Shown here: positions 1 through 12,811 of the stretch, in pieces | How positions within the stretch are numbered: position 1 is the first letter of the stretch | Layout of the letters: each line of letters opens with the position of its first letter | Assembly (NCBI RefSeq): GCF_010730575.1 | Contig: NZ_AP022614.1 | Location: forward strand, 2,604,001 to 2,668,000 | Source of the DNA: Mycobacterium parmense | Lineage (GTDB): Bacteria > Actinomycetota > Actinomycetes > Mycobacteriales > Mycobacteriaceae | Length of the DNA stretch: 64,000 nt | Direction of reading: 5' to 3' | The notes under the pieces: model-generated | What the model saw: the letters and a program-made list of their open reading frames with translations, nothing else | What the model was told of the DNA's origin: nothing | Database searches by the model: none | Program-made: the position numbers and the translations under genes

Positions 1-18
1 TATGAATCGGCGGGGATC

Positions 19-58
19 CGGCGCGCGGCGCACGCGGCACGCGGCGCACCGCGCGCCG
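19..58. repeat. 10-bp inverted repeat upstream of lppZ
   Basis: CGGCGCGCGG at 19-28 is answered by its exact complement CCGCGCGCCG at 49-58, with a 20-nt GC-rich spacer. It could be a terminator-like structure for the gene left of the window or part of the lppZ upstream region. No T-tract follows, and in DNA this GC-rich such repeats arise easily. Confidence 0.35.
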
Positions 59-101
59 GGCGTGTGGCGGCGCCACCCGCGGGGTCCGTAGCCTGTCGGT
101 C

Positions 102-1232
102 ATGCGAGGTGCGCGATGGGGGCGATCGGTTCGGTGCGCGCTGGCCGCGCTCTGCACCGTGATGCTGGTGTCGAGTGGGTGCGCACGGTTCAACGACGCC
201 CAGTCCCAGCCGTTCACCACGGAGCCCGAGCTTCATCCGCAGCCCAGCTCGACGCCTCCCCCGCCGCCGCCGCTGCCGCCCACACCGTTCCCGAAGGCCT
301 GCCCGGCGCCGGGAGTGATGCAGGGCTGCCTGGAAAGCACCAGCGGCCTCATCATGGGCCCCGACAGCAAAACCGCGTTGGTTGCCGAGCGCACCACCGG
401 CGCGGTCAAGGACATCTCCGTCAGCGCCGAGCCGAAGGTGAAGACGGTGATCCCGGTCGATCCCTCGGGGGACGGCGGCCTGATGGACATCGTGCTGTCG
501 CCTACCTACACCCAGGACCGCCTGATGTACGCCTACATCAGCACGCCCACCGACAACCGGGTCGTCCGTATCGCCGACGGTGACATCCCCAAGGACATCC
601 TGACCGGGATCCCCAAGGGCGCCACCGGAAACATGGGAGCGCTGATCTTCACCAGCCCCACCACCCTGCTGGTGATGACCGGCGATGCTGGCAACCCGTC
701 GATGGCCGCCGACCCCAAATCGCTTGCCGGCAAGGTGCTGCGCATCGAGCAGCCGACCACGATCGGGCAGGCGCCCCCCACCACCGCGCTGTCCGGCGTC
801 GGCTCCGGGGGCGGCATGTGCGTCGACCCCGTCGACGGCTCGCTCTACGTCGCCGACCGCACCCCCACCGCGGACAGGTTGCAGCGCATCACCAAGACCT
901 CCGAGGTCTCCACGGTGTGGACCTGGCCCGACAAGCCCGGCGTCGCCGGCTGCGCAGCGATGGACGGGACGGTGCTGGTCAACCTGATCAACACCAAGCT
1001 GACCGTGGCCGTCCGGCTGGCGCCGTCGACGGGTGCGGTCACCGGCGAACCCGACGTCGTCCGCAAGGACACCCACGCGCACGCATGGGCGCTGCGGATG
1101 TCGCCGGACGGAAACGTCTGGGGCGCAACCGTCAACAAGACGGCCGGGGATGCCGAGAAGCTCGACGACGTGGTGTTCCCGCTATTCCCGCAGGGCGGCG
1201 GCTTCCCCCGCAACAACGACGACAAGACGTAG
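102..1232 (+). CDS. lppZ: Lipoprotein LppZ, beta-propeller dehydrogenase-like
   Basis: The 376-aa protein matches M. tuberculosis LppZ (Rv3006) in length and genomic position. A basic N-terminus (MRGARWGR) and hydrophobic stretch end in VSSGC, so Cys27 is the likely lipidated residue; Ser at -3 is a weak lipobox. A proline-rich linker (about 45-65) leads to a domain from about 70 to 370 with repeats typical of a soluble glucose/sorbosone dehydrogenase-like beta-propeller (for example DGSLYVADRT). It is presumably anchored outside the cytoplasmic membrane. Any substrate is unknown. Rv3007c and Rv3008, which follow lppZ in M. tuberculosis, are absent and the next gene is gatB, convergent. Confidence 0.88.
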   Translation: MRGARWGRSVRCALAALCTVMLVSSGCARFNDAQSQPFTTEPELHPQPSSTPPPPPPLPPTPFPKACPAPGVMQGCLESTSGLIMGPDSKTALVAERTTGAVKDISVSAEPKVKTVIPVDPSGDGGLMDIVLSPTYTQDRLMYAYISTPTDNRVVRIADGDIPKDILTGIPKGATGNMGALIFTSPTTLLVMTGDAGNPSMAADPKSLAGKVLRIEQPTTIGQAPPTTALSGVGSGGGMCVDPVDGSLYVADRTPTADRLQRITKTSEVSTVWTWPDKPGVAGCAAMDGTVLVNLINTKLTVAVRLAPSTGAVTGEPDVVRKDTHAHAWALRMSPDGNVWGATVNKTAGDAEKLDDVVFPLFPQGGGFPRNNDDKT

Positions 1233-1250
1233 CTCCGGCGCCTTCCTTGC

Positions 1251-1288
1251 CGCGCCGAACATGAAGCACACCAAGCATTTTCGGCGCG
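1251..1288. terminator. Possible bidirectional terminator between lppZ and gatB
   Basis: CGCGCCGAA (1251-1259) pairs with TTCGGCGCG (1280-1288): a 9-bp perfect stem with a 20-nt loop in the 87-bp gap between two convergent genes. Position and symmetry suit a shared factor-independent stop, but there is no U-tract, as is usual in mycobacteria. Confidence 0.4.
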
Positions 1289-1319
1289 TCGCGCCGTCCC
1301 GCACGCACGCGGGCGCGGG

Positions 1320-2834
1320 TCAGCCCTGGCCGCAGGCGGCCAGGACCAGCTCACGAACTCGGGCGGCGTCGGCCTGCCCGCGGGTTGCCTTCATGACCGC
1401 GCCGACGATCGCGCCGGCCGCGGCCACCTTTCCGCCGCGGATCTTCTCCGCCACATCGGGATTGGCGGCCAGGGCTTCGTCGACGGCCGCCTGTGTCACC
1501 GAGTCGTCGCGCACCAGCGCGAGGCCGCGCGCGGTCATCACCTGCTCGGGCTCCCCCTCCCCGGCCAGCACGCCCTCCACGACCTGTCGCGCCAGTTTGT
1601 TCGACAGCTTGCCCTCGTCGACCAGCGCCACCACGGCGGCGACCTGCGCCGGGGTGATAGGCAGCTCTTCGAGGCCGATGCCGGCCTCGTTGGCCTTCTG
1701 GACCAGGAAGTTTCCCCACCAGGCGCGCGCCTGCTCGCTGGGGGCGCCGTGCTTGACGGTAGCGATCACCAGGTCAACCGCGCCGGCGTTGACGAGGTCG
1801 CGCATGACCTCGTCGGAGACTCCCCACTCCTGCTGAATCCGCTTGCGGCTCAACCACGGTAGTTCGGGAATGGTCTGCCGCAACTGCTCGACGAGCTCGC
1901 GGCTGGGCGCGACGGGTTCCAGGTCCGGCTCCGGGAAGTAGCGGTAATCCTCGGCCGTCTCTTTGGCGCGGCCGGGGCTGGTGTAACCGGACTCGTGAAA
2001 GTGCCTGGTCTCTTGGCGGATCCGGCCGCCGGACGCCAGAATCGCCGCTTGGCGCTGCATCTCATAGCGCACGGCCACCTCGACGCTGCGCAGCGAGTTG
2101 ACGTTCTTGGTCTCGGTGCGGGTGCCGAACTCCGTGGCCCCCTTCGGCATGAGCGACACGTTGGAGTCGCAGCGCATCGAGCCCTGGTCCATGCGGACGT
2201 CGGAAACCTCCAACGAGCGCAGCAGGTCTCGCAATGCGGTCACGTAGGCCCGGGCGACCTGGGGCGCGCGGTCGCCGGTTCCCACGATCGGCTTGGTGAC
2301 GATCTCGATGAGCGGGACACCGGCGCGGTTGTAGTCGATCAGCGATGTGGTCGCGCCGTGGATGCGGCCCGTCTCGCTGCCCAGGTGGGTGAGCTTGCCG
2401 GTGTCCTCCTCCATGTGCGCCCGCTCGATGTCGACGCGCCACGTGGTGCCGTCGTCCAGCGGCACCTCGAGAAAGCCGTCGATCGCGATCGGCTCGTCGT
2501 ACTGCGAGATCTGGTAGTTCTTCGGCATGTCCGGGTAGAAGTAGTTCTTCCGGGCGAACCGGCACCACGGCACGATCTGGCAGTTGAGCGCCAGGCCGAT
2601 CCGGATCGCCGACTCGACCGCGGCCTGGTTGAGCACCGGCAGCGAACCGGGCAGGCCCAGGCACACCGGGCACACCTGGGTGTTGGGCTCGGCCCCGAAC
2701 GCGGTGGCGCAGCCGCAGAACATCTTCGTCAAGGTGGACAGCTCGACGTGCACCTCGAGGCCGAGCACGGGGTCGAAGCGCGCGATGACGTCCTCGTAAT
2801 CCATCAACTCGGCACCGGCGGCGGCAACACTCAT
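1320..2834 (-). CDS. gatB: Aspartyl/glutamyl-tRNA amidotransferase subunit B
   Basis: The 504-aa GatB is the tRNA-binding and kinase subunit of the GatCAB complex, which converts Glu-tRNA(Gln) and Asp-tRNA(Asn) to the amidated forms. The N-terminal signature [10 protein letters not shown] is followed by a zinc-type cluster (MFCGC and a later CPVC), the active-site cradle and a C-terminal YqeY-like tail. The ATG at 2834 gives the normal N-terminus. It is the last gene of the gatC-gatA-pfkA-gatB run but is separated from pfkA by 475 bp filled by a minisatellite, so its mRNA leader would contain that repeat if it is co-transcribed. Orthologue of Rv3009c. Confidence 0.96.
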   Translation of the reverse strand: MSVAAAGAELMDYEDVIARFDPVLGLEVHVELSTLTKMFCGCATAFGAEPNTQVCPVCLGLPGSLPVLNQAAVESAIRIGLALNCQIVPWCRFARKNYFYPDMPKNYQISQYDEPIAIDGFLEVPLDDGTTWRVDIERAHMEEDTGKLTHLGSETGRIHGATTSLIDYNRAGVPLIEIVTKPIVGTGDRAPQVARAYVTALRDLLRSLEVSDVRMDQGSMRCDSNVSLMPKGATEFGTRTETKNVNSLRSVEVAVRYEMQRQAAILASGGRIRQETRHFHESGYTSPGRAKETAEDYRYFPEPDLEPVAPSRELVEQLRQTIPELPWLSRKRIQQEWGVSDEVMRDLVNAGAVDLVIATVKHGAPSEQARAWWGNFLVQKANEAGIGLEELPITPAQVAAVVALVDEGKLSNKLARQVVEGVLAGEGEPEQVMTARGLALVRDDSVTQAAVDEALAANPDVAEKIRGGKVAAAGAIVGAVMKATRGQADAARVRELVLAACGQG

Positions 2835-2846
2835 GCCTCGATCCTA

Positions 2847-3293
2847 GTGGTGGTCGCGAGGCCGGCGGAGCCGGGCGAAGCGGGCCACCACCAACGTCCC
2901 CGTGGTGGTCGCGAGGCCGGCGGAGCCGGGCGAAGCGGGCCACCACCAACGTCCCCGTGGTGGTCGCGAGGCCGGCGGAGCCGGGCGAAGCGGGCCACCA
3001 CCAACGTCCCCGTGGTGGTCGCGAGGCCGGCGGAGCCGGGCGAAGCGGGCCACCACCAACGTCCCAGTGGTGGTCGCGAAGCGGGCCACCACCAACGTCC
3101 CAGTGGTGGTCGCGAGGCCGGCGGAGCCGGGCGAAGCGGGCCACCACCAACGTCCCAGTGGTGGTCGCGAGGCCGGCGGAGCCGGGCGAAGCGGGCCACC
3201 ACCAACGTCCCAGTGGTGGTCGCGAGGCCGGCGGAGCCGGGCGAAGCGGGCCACCACCAACGTCCCAGTGGTGGTCGCGAGGCCGGCGGAGCC
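2847..3293. repeat. 55-bp minisatellite (MIRU/VNTR-like), eight units plus a partial
   Basis: Units starting GTGGTGGTCGCGA begin at 2847, 2902, 2957, 3012, 3067, 3103, 3158 and 3213, and a partial unit begins at 3268. All are 55 bp except the fifth (36 bp), which lacks 19 bp between two GCGA copies, as replication slippage would produce. Units 1-3 end in CCCC and units 4-8 in CCCA, so the array grew from two variants. Each unit has an outer inverted repeat (GTGGTGG/CCACCAC) and an inner one (CCGGC/GCCGG), predicting a hairpin per unit. The array fills the pfkA-gatB gap and stops 13 bp before the gatB start. Because 55 is not a multiple of 3, long open frames across it are artefacts. Confidence 0.95.
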
Positions 3294-3309
3294 GCAGGGC
3301 CGCGCCCGG

Positions 3310-4341
3310 TCAGCCGAAGAAAGCGGCGGCGTCGTCGTAGCGGGACTGGGGCACCAGCTTGAGCTGGCGCACGGCATCCGCGAGCGCCACCCGCCCGATC
3401 TCCTGCCCGCGCAGCGAGACCATCTGGCCGTACTCCCCCGCATGGGCCGCGTCGGCGGCGTTGACGCCGAACCGGGTTGCCAGCACGCGGTCATACGCCG
3501 TCGGCGTGCCGCCCCGCTGGACGTGGCCCAGCACGGTGACCCGGACCTCCTTGTTGATCCGCTTCTCCACCGCCACGGCCAGCTGGGCGGCCACCCCGGT
3601 GAAACGCTCGTGGCCGAACTCGTCAAGCCCGCCCTCGCGCAACGTGATCGACCCCTCGACCGGCTTGGCGCCCTCGGCGACCACGCAGATGAAATGCGAA
3701 TCACCGCGCTGGAAGCGCCGTTTCACCAGCCGGCACACCTCTTCGATGTCGAAGGGCTGCTCGGGGATCAGCGTCATGTGGGCGCCGGAGGCCATGCCCG
3801 CGTTGAGGGCGATCCAGCCGGCGTGCCGGCCCATCACCTCCACCAGCATCACCCGCTGGTGCGACTCGGCGGTGCTGTGCAGGCGGTCGATGGCGTCGGT
3901 GGCGACGGTCAGCGCGGTGTCGTGGCCGAAAGTCACGTCGGTGCAATCGATGTCGTTGTCGATGGTTTTGGGCACCCCGACCACGGGCACGTTCTCCTCG
4001 GACAGCCAGTGCGCGGCGGTCAGCGTGCCCTCGCCCCCGATCGGGATGAGGACGTCGATGCCGTTGTCGTCCAGGGTCTGTTTGATCTGGTCGAGGCCGG
4101 CCCGCAGCTTGTCCGGATGAACGCGCGCGGTGCCCAGCATCGTCCCGCCCTTGGCGAGCAGCCGGTCGTTGCGGTCGTCGTTCGCGAGCTGCATGCGCCG
4201 GTTCTCCAGCAGCCCGCGCCACCCGTCCTGGAACCCGACCACCGAGGAGCCGTACCGGGCGTCGCACGTGCGCACCACCGCCCGGATGACGGCGTTGAGG
4301 CCGGGGCAGTCGCCTCCGCCGGTGAGAACTCCGATCCGCAT
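3310..4341 (-). CDS. pfkA: 6-phosphofructokinase
   Basis: The 343-aa enzyme phosphorylates fructose 6-phosphate at the committed step of glycolysis. The start was set at the ATG giving [18 protein letters not shown], the canonical PfkA N-terminus; an ATG nine bases upstream would add only MKG. Motifs visible are the nucleotide-binding GGGDCPG, IGGEGTL, the fructose-phosphate site TIDNDID and MGRHAGWIA. Length and sequence match Rv3010c. It lies 37 bp downstream of gatA on the same strand, so it is probably read with the amidotransferase genes, an arrangement conserved in mycobacteria. Confidence 0.95.
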   Translation of the reverse strand: MRIGVLTGGGDCPGLNAVIRAVVRTCDARYGSSVVGFQDGWRGLLENRRMQLANDDRNDRLLAKGGTMLGTARVHPDKLRAGLDQIKQTLDDNGIDVLIPIGGEGTLTAAHWLSEENVPVVGVPKTIDNDIDCTDVTFGHDTALTVATDAIDRLHSTAESHQRVMLVEVMGRHAGWIALNAGMASGAHMTLIPEQPFDIEEVCRLVKRRFQRGDSHFICVVAEGAKPVEGSITLREGGLDEFGHERFTGVAAQLAVAVEKRINKEVRVTVLGHVQRGGTPTAYDRVLATRFGVNAADAAHAGEYGQMVSLRGQEIGRVALADAVRQLKLVPQSRYDDAAAFFG

Positions 4342-4378
4342 GCCCTTCATCTTGCACTGCGGCCTCGTTGGTTGCCGC

Positions 4379-5856
<1,478 letters not shown>

Positions 5857-5860
<4 letters not shown>

Positions 5861-6156
5861 TCGCTGTCCCCCAGGATCTGGGGCACCGCGAAGCGGCCGT
5901 CGACGGCCTCGGGCGCCTGGTCAAGCGCCTCACGCTGGGTCAGGCACGGGGTCGGCCGGTCGGGACGCGTGACGTTGACGTCCTTGAGCGGGTTGTCGGT
6001 GGCTTCGACGCCGGTGACGTCGACGGCCTGCACCTGGCTGACGTGGGTCAGGATGGCGTCGAGCTGGCCGGCGAAGCTGTCCAGCTCGCTGTCGCTCAAC
6101 GCCAGCCGGGACAGCCGGGCCAGGTGCGCCACCTCGTCGCGGGAGATCTGGGACAC
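5857..6156 (-). CDS. gatC: Aspartyl/glutamyl-tRNA amidotransferase subunit C
   Basis: The 99-aa GatC wraps between GatA and GatB and stabilises the complex. The GTG at 6156 gives the standard start [20 protein letters not shown] and the same 99-aa length as Rv3012c. The longer upstream frame has no family resemblance and was not used. The C-terminus ([10 protein letters not shown]) is the conserved GatC tail. It is the first gene of the gat run, with a 96-bp divergent gap to the ACT-domain gene holding both promoters. Confidence 0.94.
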
Positions 6157-6252
6157 GGGTGAAAAGCCTAGCCGGGCGGCGATGTGGCGCGGCACGCGCG
6201 GCCGCGGATGCCGGGCCCAGCCGAAATGCCGTGCGGGCATCGCTGTGAAACA

Positions 6253-6918
6253 GTGTTGGCCGTGCCCTCGTATCTCTTGCGCATCGAGCTGGCCGACCGG
6301 CCGGGTAGCCTCGGTTCGCTGGCGGTCGCGCTCGGTTCGGTGGGCGCCGACATTCTGTCGCTGGACGTGGTGGAACGCAGCTCGGGATACGCGATCGACG
6401 ACCTTGTCATCGAGCTGCCGCCGGGCTCGATGCCCGACACCCTGATCACGGCCGCCGAGTCGCTGCCCGGGGTCCGCGTCGACAGCGTGCGCCCGCACAC
6501 CGGGCTGCTCGAGGCGCACCGGGAGCTCGAGCTGCTCGACCATGTCGCCGCTGCCGTCGACGGCGCCTCGCGGCTACAGGTCCTGGCCGACGAGGCGCCC
6601 AAGGTGCTGCGGGTGAGTTGGTGCACGGTGCTGCGCGATTCGGATGGGGCACTCGAGCGCGTGGCGGCCAGCGCCGGCGCCCCGGAGACCAAGGCCGACA
6701 AAGCCCCGTGGCTGCCCATCGAGCAGGCCAAGGCGCTGGACAACACGGCCGAGTGGGTGCCGCAGGCGTGGCGCGACATGGACACCACCATGGTCGCGGC
6801 CCCGTTGGGCGACCCGCACACCGCGGTGGTGCTCGGCCGTCCGGGCCCGGAGTTCCGGCCCTCGGAGGTGGCTCGGCTGGGTTACCTGGCCGGGATCGTC
6901 GCGACGATGCTGCGCTGA
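6253..6918 (+). CDS. ACT-domain regulatory-type protein (Rv3013-like)
   Basis: An ACT domain is clear at the N-terminus (about residues 4-75: [19 protein letters not shown], the ligand-binding loop of amino-acid sensing ACT folds). The rest (about 80-221) has no recognisable catalytic motif. The GTG at 6253 gives 221 aa; a GTG at 6262 giving 218 aa is equally possible and neither has a strong ribosome site. The family is conserved in mycobacteria at this place, divergent from gatC, and its ligand is not known. A role in sensing an amino acid is inferred from the ACT fold only. Confidence 0.85.
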   Translation: MLAVPSYLLRIELADRPGSLGSLAVALGSVGADILSLDVVERSSGYAIDDLVIELPPGSMPDTLITAAESLPGVRVDSVRPHTGLLEAHRELELLDHVAAAVDGASRLQVLADEAPKVLRVSWCTVLRDSDGALERVAASAGAPETKADKAPWLPIEQAKALDNTAEWVPQAWRDMDTTMVAAPLGDPHTAVVLGRPGPEFRPSEVARLGYLAGIVATMLR

Positions 6919-7016
6919 ACCGCCGCCCGGTTACGCGGGCACCCGGTCCAGCAAGCCGTTGTAGATCGCGACGATCTTCTCGGTCTCCGTGGTCGCGGGT
7001 ACCCGGCGGCGACCGG

Positions 7017-9104
<2,088 letters not shown>

Positions 9105-9125
9105 CTAGCCGAGCGCACCGACAGC

Positions 9126-10163
9126 TCAGATGGCGTCCGGGTCCTCGGCGAACGCCTCGGCCGCCTTACGGGCGAGCTCGATCGCCGTGCGGGCCCACTG
9201 CGGCGTCGCGCCGGCCAGCCCGCAGGCCGGGGTGACGCCGACGCGATCGCGCAGCGCCGAGCGCCCGAAGCCGAGGCGGTCGGTCACCGCCACGACGGCG
9301 GCGGCCACCTGCTCCGCAGACGGGCGCCGCTCCGGCGCCCGGACGGCCACCACCCCGACCATGACGGTGCGGCCCGACTCGACGAACGCGGCGATGCCGT
9401 CCAGATCCGGCGCGGCCAGCGTGCTCGCGTCCACCGATACCGCGCCAATTGCGCTGCGCCGCAACAAGTCCCACGGAAGCTGCGGAGTGCAGCTGTGCAG
9501 CAGAACGTCGCGGCCCAGCGCGTCGGCGCAGGTTTGCAGCAGCGCCTCGGCCACGGCCTCGTCGAGCGCGGCGACCGGGCTCAGCGCCGTCACCCCGGCG
9601 AGCTGACCGCCCAGGGCCGCCGGCAGCGACGGCTCGTCGAGCTGCACCACCACCGGGGTGTCGAGGCGCCGGGCCAGCGCCGCGCGGTGCGCGGCGACAC
9701 CTTCGGCCAGCGACGCCGCGAGGTCCCGCACCGCCCCGGGGTCGGTGATCGCCCGGTGGCCGTTGGCCAGCTCCAGCCCGGCGGCCAGCGTGATCGGCCC
9801 GGGAGCCTGGACCTTGACCACTCGCCCGGCACCGCGCAGCCCGGCGGCCTCCCACGCCTCCTCCAGGGCGTCGCAATCCTCGTCGAGCAGGCTGCGGGCC
9901 CGGCGCGTCACCGCGCCGGGCCGGGCGGTCAGGCGATAACCCCGGGGGACCGTGTCGATGGCCATGTCGATCAGCAGCCCGCCGGCCCTGCCGAGCAGGT
10001 CGGCGCCCACACCGCGCGCGGGCAGCTCGACGATGTGGGCCAGCGCCCCGGCCAGTTCGCCGACGACCACCTCGGCGGCCTCGCGCGCGCTGGTGCCGGG
10101 CCACGAGCCGACGCCGCTGGCCCTGGCAAAGGGATGCGCGAAGCCATCCGTGAAATCACTCAC
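9126..10163 (-). CDS. MetE-like (cobalamin-independent methionine synthase fold) protein
   Basis: The 345-aa protein corresponds to Rv3015c. It shows the zinc-ligand pattern of the MetE C-terminal barrel: His-x-Cys in LLHSCTPQLPW and a later Cys in VTPACGLAG, plus VVQLDEPSL near the middle. It is less than half the size of MetE (about 750 aa) and lacks the N-terminal half, so it is not a complete methionine synthase. A zinc-dependent methyl or alkyl transfer to a thiol is the reasonable inference; the substrate is unknown. It lies 30 bp downstream of ligA's start on the same strand and may be transcribed with it. Confidence 0.82.
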   Translation of the reverse strand: MSDFTDGFAHPFARASGVGSWPGTSAREAAEVVVGELAGALAHIVELPARGVGADLLGRAGGLLIDMAIDTVPRGYRLTARPGAVTRRARSLLDEDCDALEEAWEAAGLRGAGRVVKVQAPGPITLAAGLELANGHRAITDPGAVRDLAASLAEGVAAHRAALARRLDTPVVVQLDEPSLPAALGGQLAGVTALSPVAALDEAVAEALLQTCADALGRDVLLHSCTPQLPWDLLRRSAIGAVSVDASTLAAPDLDGIAAFVESGRTVMVGVVAVRAPERRPSAEQVAAAVVAVTDRLGFGRSALRDRVGVTPACGLAGATPQWARTAIELARKAAEAFAEDPDAI

Positions 10164-10258
10164 CGGGCAACCGTATTCGATGTCGCCGCGCGCGCCGGTC
10201 GCGAGGGGTGTTCGCAGCGAGTAGGTTGTGCTGCGAAGGGTGCGAAACGGTGGGGCGT

Positions 10259-10894
10259 ATGGCGAGGTTGACCCGACCGCTGCTGTTGTGTGGCGCAGCG
10301 CTGCTAGCGGTTGCGTGCACCCGGGTGGTCGACGGCACGGCCCTGCCGGGCCCCGGGGCGACGCGCAAGGTGGTGCACGGCGTCGACGTCGACACGATCC
10401 TGCTGGACCAGGCGCGGATGGGCGCCATCACAGGCGCCGGTGAACACTTGACCATCATTCCCTCGATGGACGGCACAAACCCGGTGGACATCGAGTCCCT
10501 CGCCGGCAGCGCTCCCCGGGAATGCCGGTTCCTGTTCGCCGAGACGGCGACGTTCGGGCCCGACATCGAGGAGTTCCACAAAACCACCTTCCAGGATCCG
10601 CCGGACGGCGCGCTGATCTCCGAGGGTGCCGCGGCGTACCGGGACGCCGACACCGCGCGGCACGCTCTGGGCGCCCTGGCGCACGAAGTCGGGGCCTGCG
10701 CGGGCGACGCGGACGGCCAGCAGTTCGTCGGCGACTGGAACGCAGGCGCCGACTCGCTGCACCTGGGCCCGGGCGGCTGCGGGCGCGACTACCGGGTCGT
10801 GTCGGTGGCCATGGTGGAGGTCACCTCCTGCGGCTTCCCGCAGTCGGTGTCCGACATCGTGATGACGAACATCGCTTCCAACGTGCCGGGTTGA
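10259..10894 (+). CDS. lpqA: Lipoprotein LpqA, PknH-sensor-like
   Basis: The 211-aa exported lipoprotein (Rv3016 family) has signal peptide MARLTRPLLLCGAALLAVAC with Cys20 as the probable lipidation site. The mature part has four spaced cysteines (PRECRF, VGACAG, GGCGRD, TSCGFP). This matches the two-disulfide layout of the extracellular PknH-type sensor fold. ATG 10259 was preferred because it gives a compact signal peptide; a GTG nine bases upstream is possible. It is divergent from the MetE-like gene. In M. tuberculosis lpqA is followed by the Rv3017c esx block, which is missing here. Confidence 0.87.
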   Translation: MARLTRPLLLCGAALLAVACTRVVDGTALPGPGATRKVVHGVDVDTILLDQARMGAITGAGEHLTIIPSMDGTNPVDIESLAGSAPRECRFLFAETATFGPDIEEFHKTTFQDPPDGALISEGAAAYRDADTARHALGALAHEVGACAGDADGQQFVGDWNAGADSLHLGPGGCGRDYRVVSVAMVEVTSCGFPQSVSDIVMTNIASNVPG

Positions 10895-10903
10895 GTCGTG
10901 TGG

Positions 10904-11161
10904 TCAGCGAGCGGTCGACGGCTCACCCGGCCGTGGTCTCGGCAACCACTTGACGATGCCCTGCCGAATGCCCAGCGTGATCTCGTCCCTGCGGGCGGGG
11001 GTACCGGTCGGGGCCGTCTCCGGACAGCCACAGCCGAGGGTGCTGAACGGATTCGGATCGGCACCCGCCGGCGCCGTCCCCGACCCGCCGAAACCGAGCG
11101 CGCCGCCGGCGCCGATCAGCACCACGACGAAGGCGCGCGCACAGCGCTGCATTGCCGGCAT
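10904..11161 (-). CDS. Small secreted protein with CxC motif
   Basis: This 85-aa frame begins MPAMQRCARAF and has a typical signal peptide: basic start, hydrophobic core VVVLIGAGGALGF, then APAGA before DPNPF, a likely signal peptidase I site. The mature peptide of about 56 residues carries the pair LGCGCPETAP and a short basic C-terminus. I recall short mycobacterial exported proteins with the same DPNPF-CxC-ETAP layout, but none has a known function. It is convergent with lpqA (9 bp apart) and divergent from the histidine kinase. A second in-frame ATG lies at 11152. Confidence 0.66.
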   Translation of the reverse strand: MPAMQRCARAFVVVLIGAGGALGFGGSGTAPAGADPNPFSTLGCGCPETAPTGTPARRDEITLGIRQGIVKWLPRPRPGEPSTAR

Positions 11162-11433
11162 ATGACATCTCCTCCCGGCGGGTCGGCGTTCGGCACAGCC
11201 CACGACTAAATCCACTGCGAAACAGGCGGATTCGTTATCCTCTGCCCCCGAAGCGAGGGCGCGGTGCTGAACACGTCGGCACCAGCCTACGAGCAGGGCG
11301 CTTAGAAGACGCTGAGAAGCCGGTGCGCCGGCATCCGCGGACGGCCTTCTGCGCCCCGCGGCGGCCCGGCAGAATGGGAAACGTGCGCCCACCTGCTGTC
11401 CGGCCGATGCGAGGAGGCCGTCGCCGGCGGTCC

Positions 11434-12795
11434 ATGTGGCCGCGCGATCTGGGTATCTCAGCACGCTCGGCCGCAGTGTCAGCGATCGTCGTGTTGTTGG
11501 CGCTGACCGCTGCTGGGGCGGCACTGGACGCGATCCTCTACCGGTCACTGCTGGCAGGTGTCGACGACGCCGCCGCCGGCAGAATCCACAACATCGCCGA
11601 GGCCCTGGAATCCAATCCGCCGGACGACATCAGCGGTGCGCTGTTCTCCGTCGACCAGCGAGTGGTGGCGATTCAACTGATCTCCCCCGACGGCAAGGTG
11701 GTGAGACGGTCCGGATCTGCGGCCGAGACGCCATTGGCTCCGTTGCGCGAGTTCGGATTTCAGCTTCGCCGCGGGATCACCGACGACGCCGTGCCCGGTG
11801 ACGACATGCGGGTGAGCGGCCAACGGGTCGACACCCGGTTCGGTCAATACACCATCATCGTCGCGGGTGGCAGCGAGACGGTCGAGGCGACGGCCCGAAC
11901 CGTCGCCCTGCTACTGGCCGCCGGCGCTCCCATCGTGATCACCGTCGCCGGAGTCGCGAGCTACTGGCTGGTTCGTCGGTCGCTGCAGTCCGTGGACGCC
12001 ATCCGCAGCAGGGTCGCCGAAATCACGACGTCCGATCTGGCAGAGCGGGTACCGGTGCCCACCAGCCGCGACGCCATCTCGGCGCTGGCGGTCACGATGA
12101 ACGAGATGCTGGCACGCATCGAGGCCGGCCATCGCGCACACCAGCGCTTTGTCAGCGACGCCTCGCACGAACTTCGCAGCCCGCTGACCACCATCATCTC
12201 CGGGCTGGAGGCTGCGGAGGCGCATCCCGAACTGCTCGACGCCGAGCTGGCGATCAACACGCTTCTCCCCGAGGCGCAACGCATGCGTGCCCTGATCGAA
12301 GACCTGTTGCTTTTGACCCGCGCCGACGAGCAGAGCCTGAGGCTGCGCAAGGAGCCGGTGCCGCTGGGCCGTCTCGTCGAGGTCGAAGCGGAACGGGTCA
12401 GACACGGCGCGGGCTGCGAGATCCATACGGAGATCGAAGCCGCGCAGATACTCGGCGATGCGAACGCCATCTCGCGCGTGATCCGCAACCTCGCCGATAA
12501 CGCTGTGCGACATGCGACGTCACGGGTCGACATCCGGGTGGTCACCCGCGACGCGACGGCGATCCTCACCGTCAGCGACGACGGTCCGGGCATCGACCCG
12601 GACGAGCGCAGCCGGGTCTTCGAACGTTTCGTGCGCCTGGACTCGGATCGCGCCCGCCGCGGTGGCGGGACCGGCCTGGGACTGGCCATCGTGGCCGAGG
12701 TCGTCGCCGCTCACGGCGGGACGGTGACCGTCGACGGCCGCGCGGAGGGAGGAGCCTTGCTGGCCGTGACGCTGCCCCGGTTCCCGCTCGATTGA
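11434..12795 (+). CDS. Two-component sensor histidine kinase
   Basis: This is a membrane histidine kinase of the OmpR-partner type. From ATG 11434 it has 453 aa: first membrane helix about 11-34, extracytoplasmic sensor about 35-157, second helix about 158-179, HAMP, and HisKA with phospho-acceptor His245 in SDASHELRSPL. The ATPase domain follows with N box NLADNAVRHA, G1 DDGPGID, F box and G2 GGTGLGLAI. Upstream starts at 11374 and 11407 are in frame and cannot be excluded; none has an ideal ribosome site. The likely partner is the response regulator at 14143-14808, on the other strand beyond a membrane-protein gene. Signal and targets are unknown. Confidence 0.88.
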   Translation: MWPRDLGISARSAAVSAIVVLLALTAAGAALDAILYRSLLAGVDDAAAGRIHNIAEALESNPPDDISGALFSVDQRVVAIQLISPDGKVVRRSGSAAETPLAPLREFGFQLRRGITDDAVPGDDMRVSGQRVDTRFGQYTIIVAGGSETVEATARTVALLLAAGAPIVITVAGVASYWLVRRSLQSVDAIRSRVAEITTSDLAERVPVPTSRDAISALAVTMNEMLARIEAGHRAHQRFVSDASHELRSPLTTIISGLEAAEAHPELLDAELAINTLLPEAQRMRALIEDLLLLTRADEQSLRLRKEPVPLGRLVEVEAERVRHGAGCEIHTEIEAAQILGDANAISRVIRNLADNAVRHATSRVDIRVVTRDATAILTVSDDGPGIDPDERSRVFERFVRLDSDRARRGGGTGLGLAIVAEVVAAHGGTVTVDGRAEGGALLAVTLPRFPLD

Positions 12796-12811
12796 CGAGT
12801 CGACTTGCGGC

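Noticed and set aside
1995..3362. 455-residue plus-strand frame opposite gatB
   Set aside because: High-GC antisense shadow: alanine/arginine/valine-rich translation, no ribosome site, opposite a well-supported gene.
6931..7016. A short minus-strand coding-like tail (EKIVAIYNGLLDRVP) beyond the ligA stop
   Set aside because: It is open only as a shadow of ligA in another frame, has no start or recognisable family, and falls in a 98-bp convergent gap.
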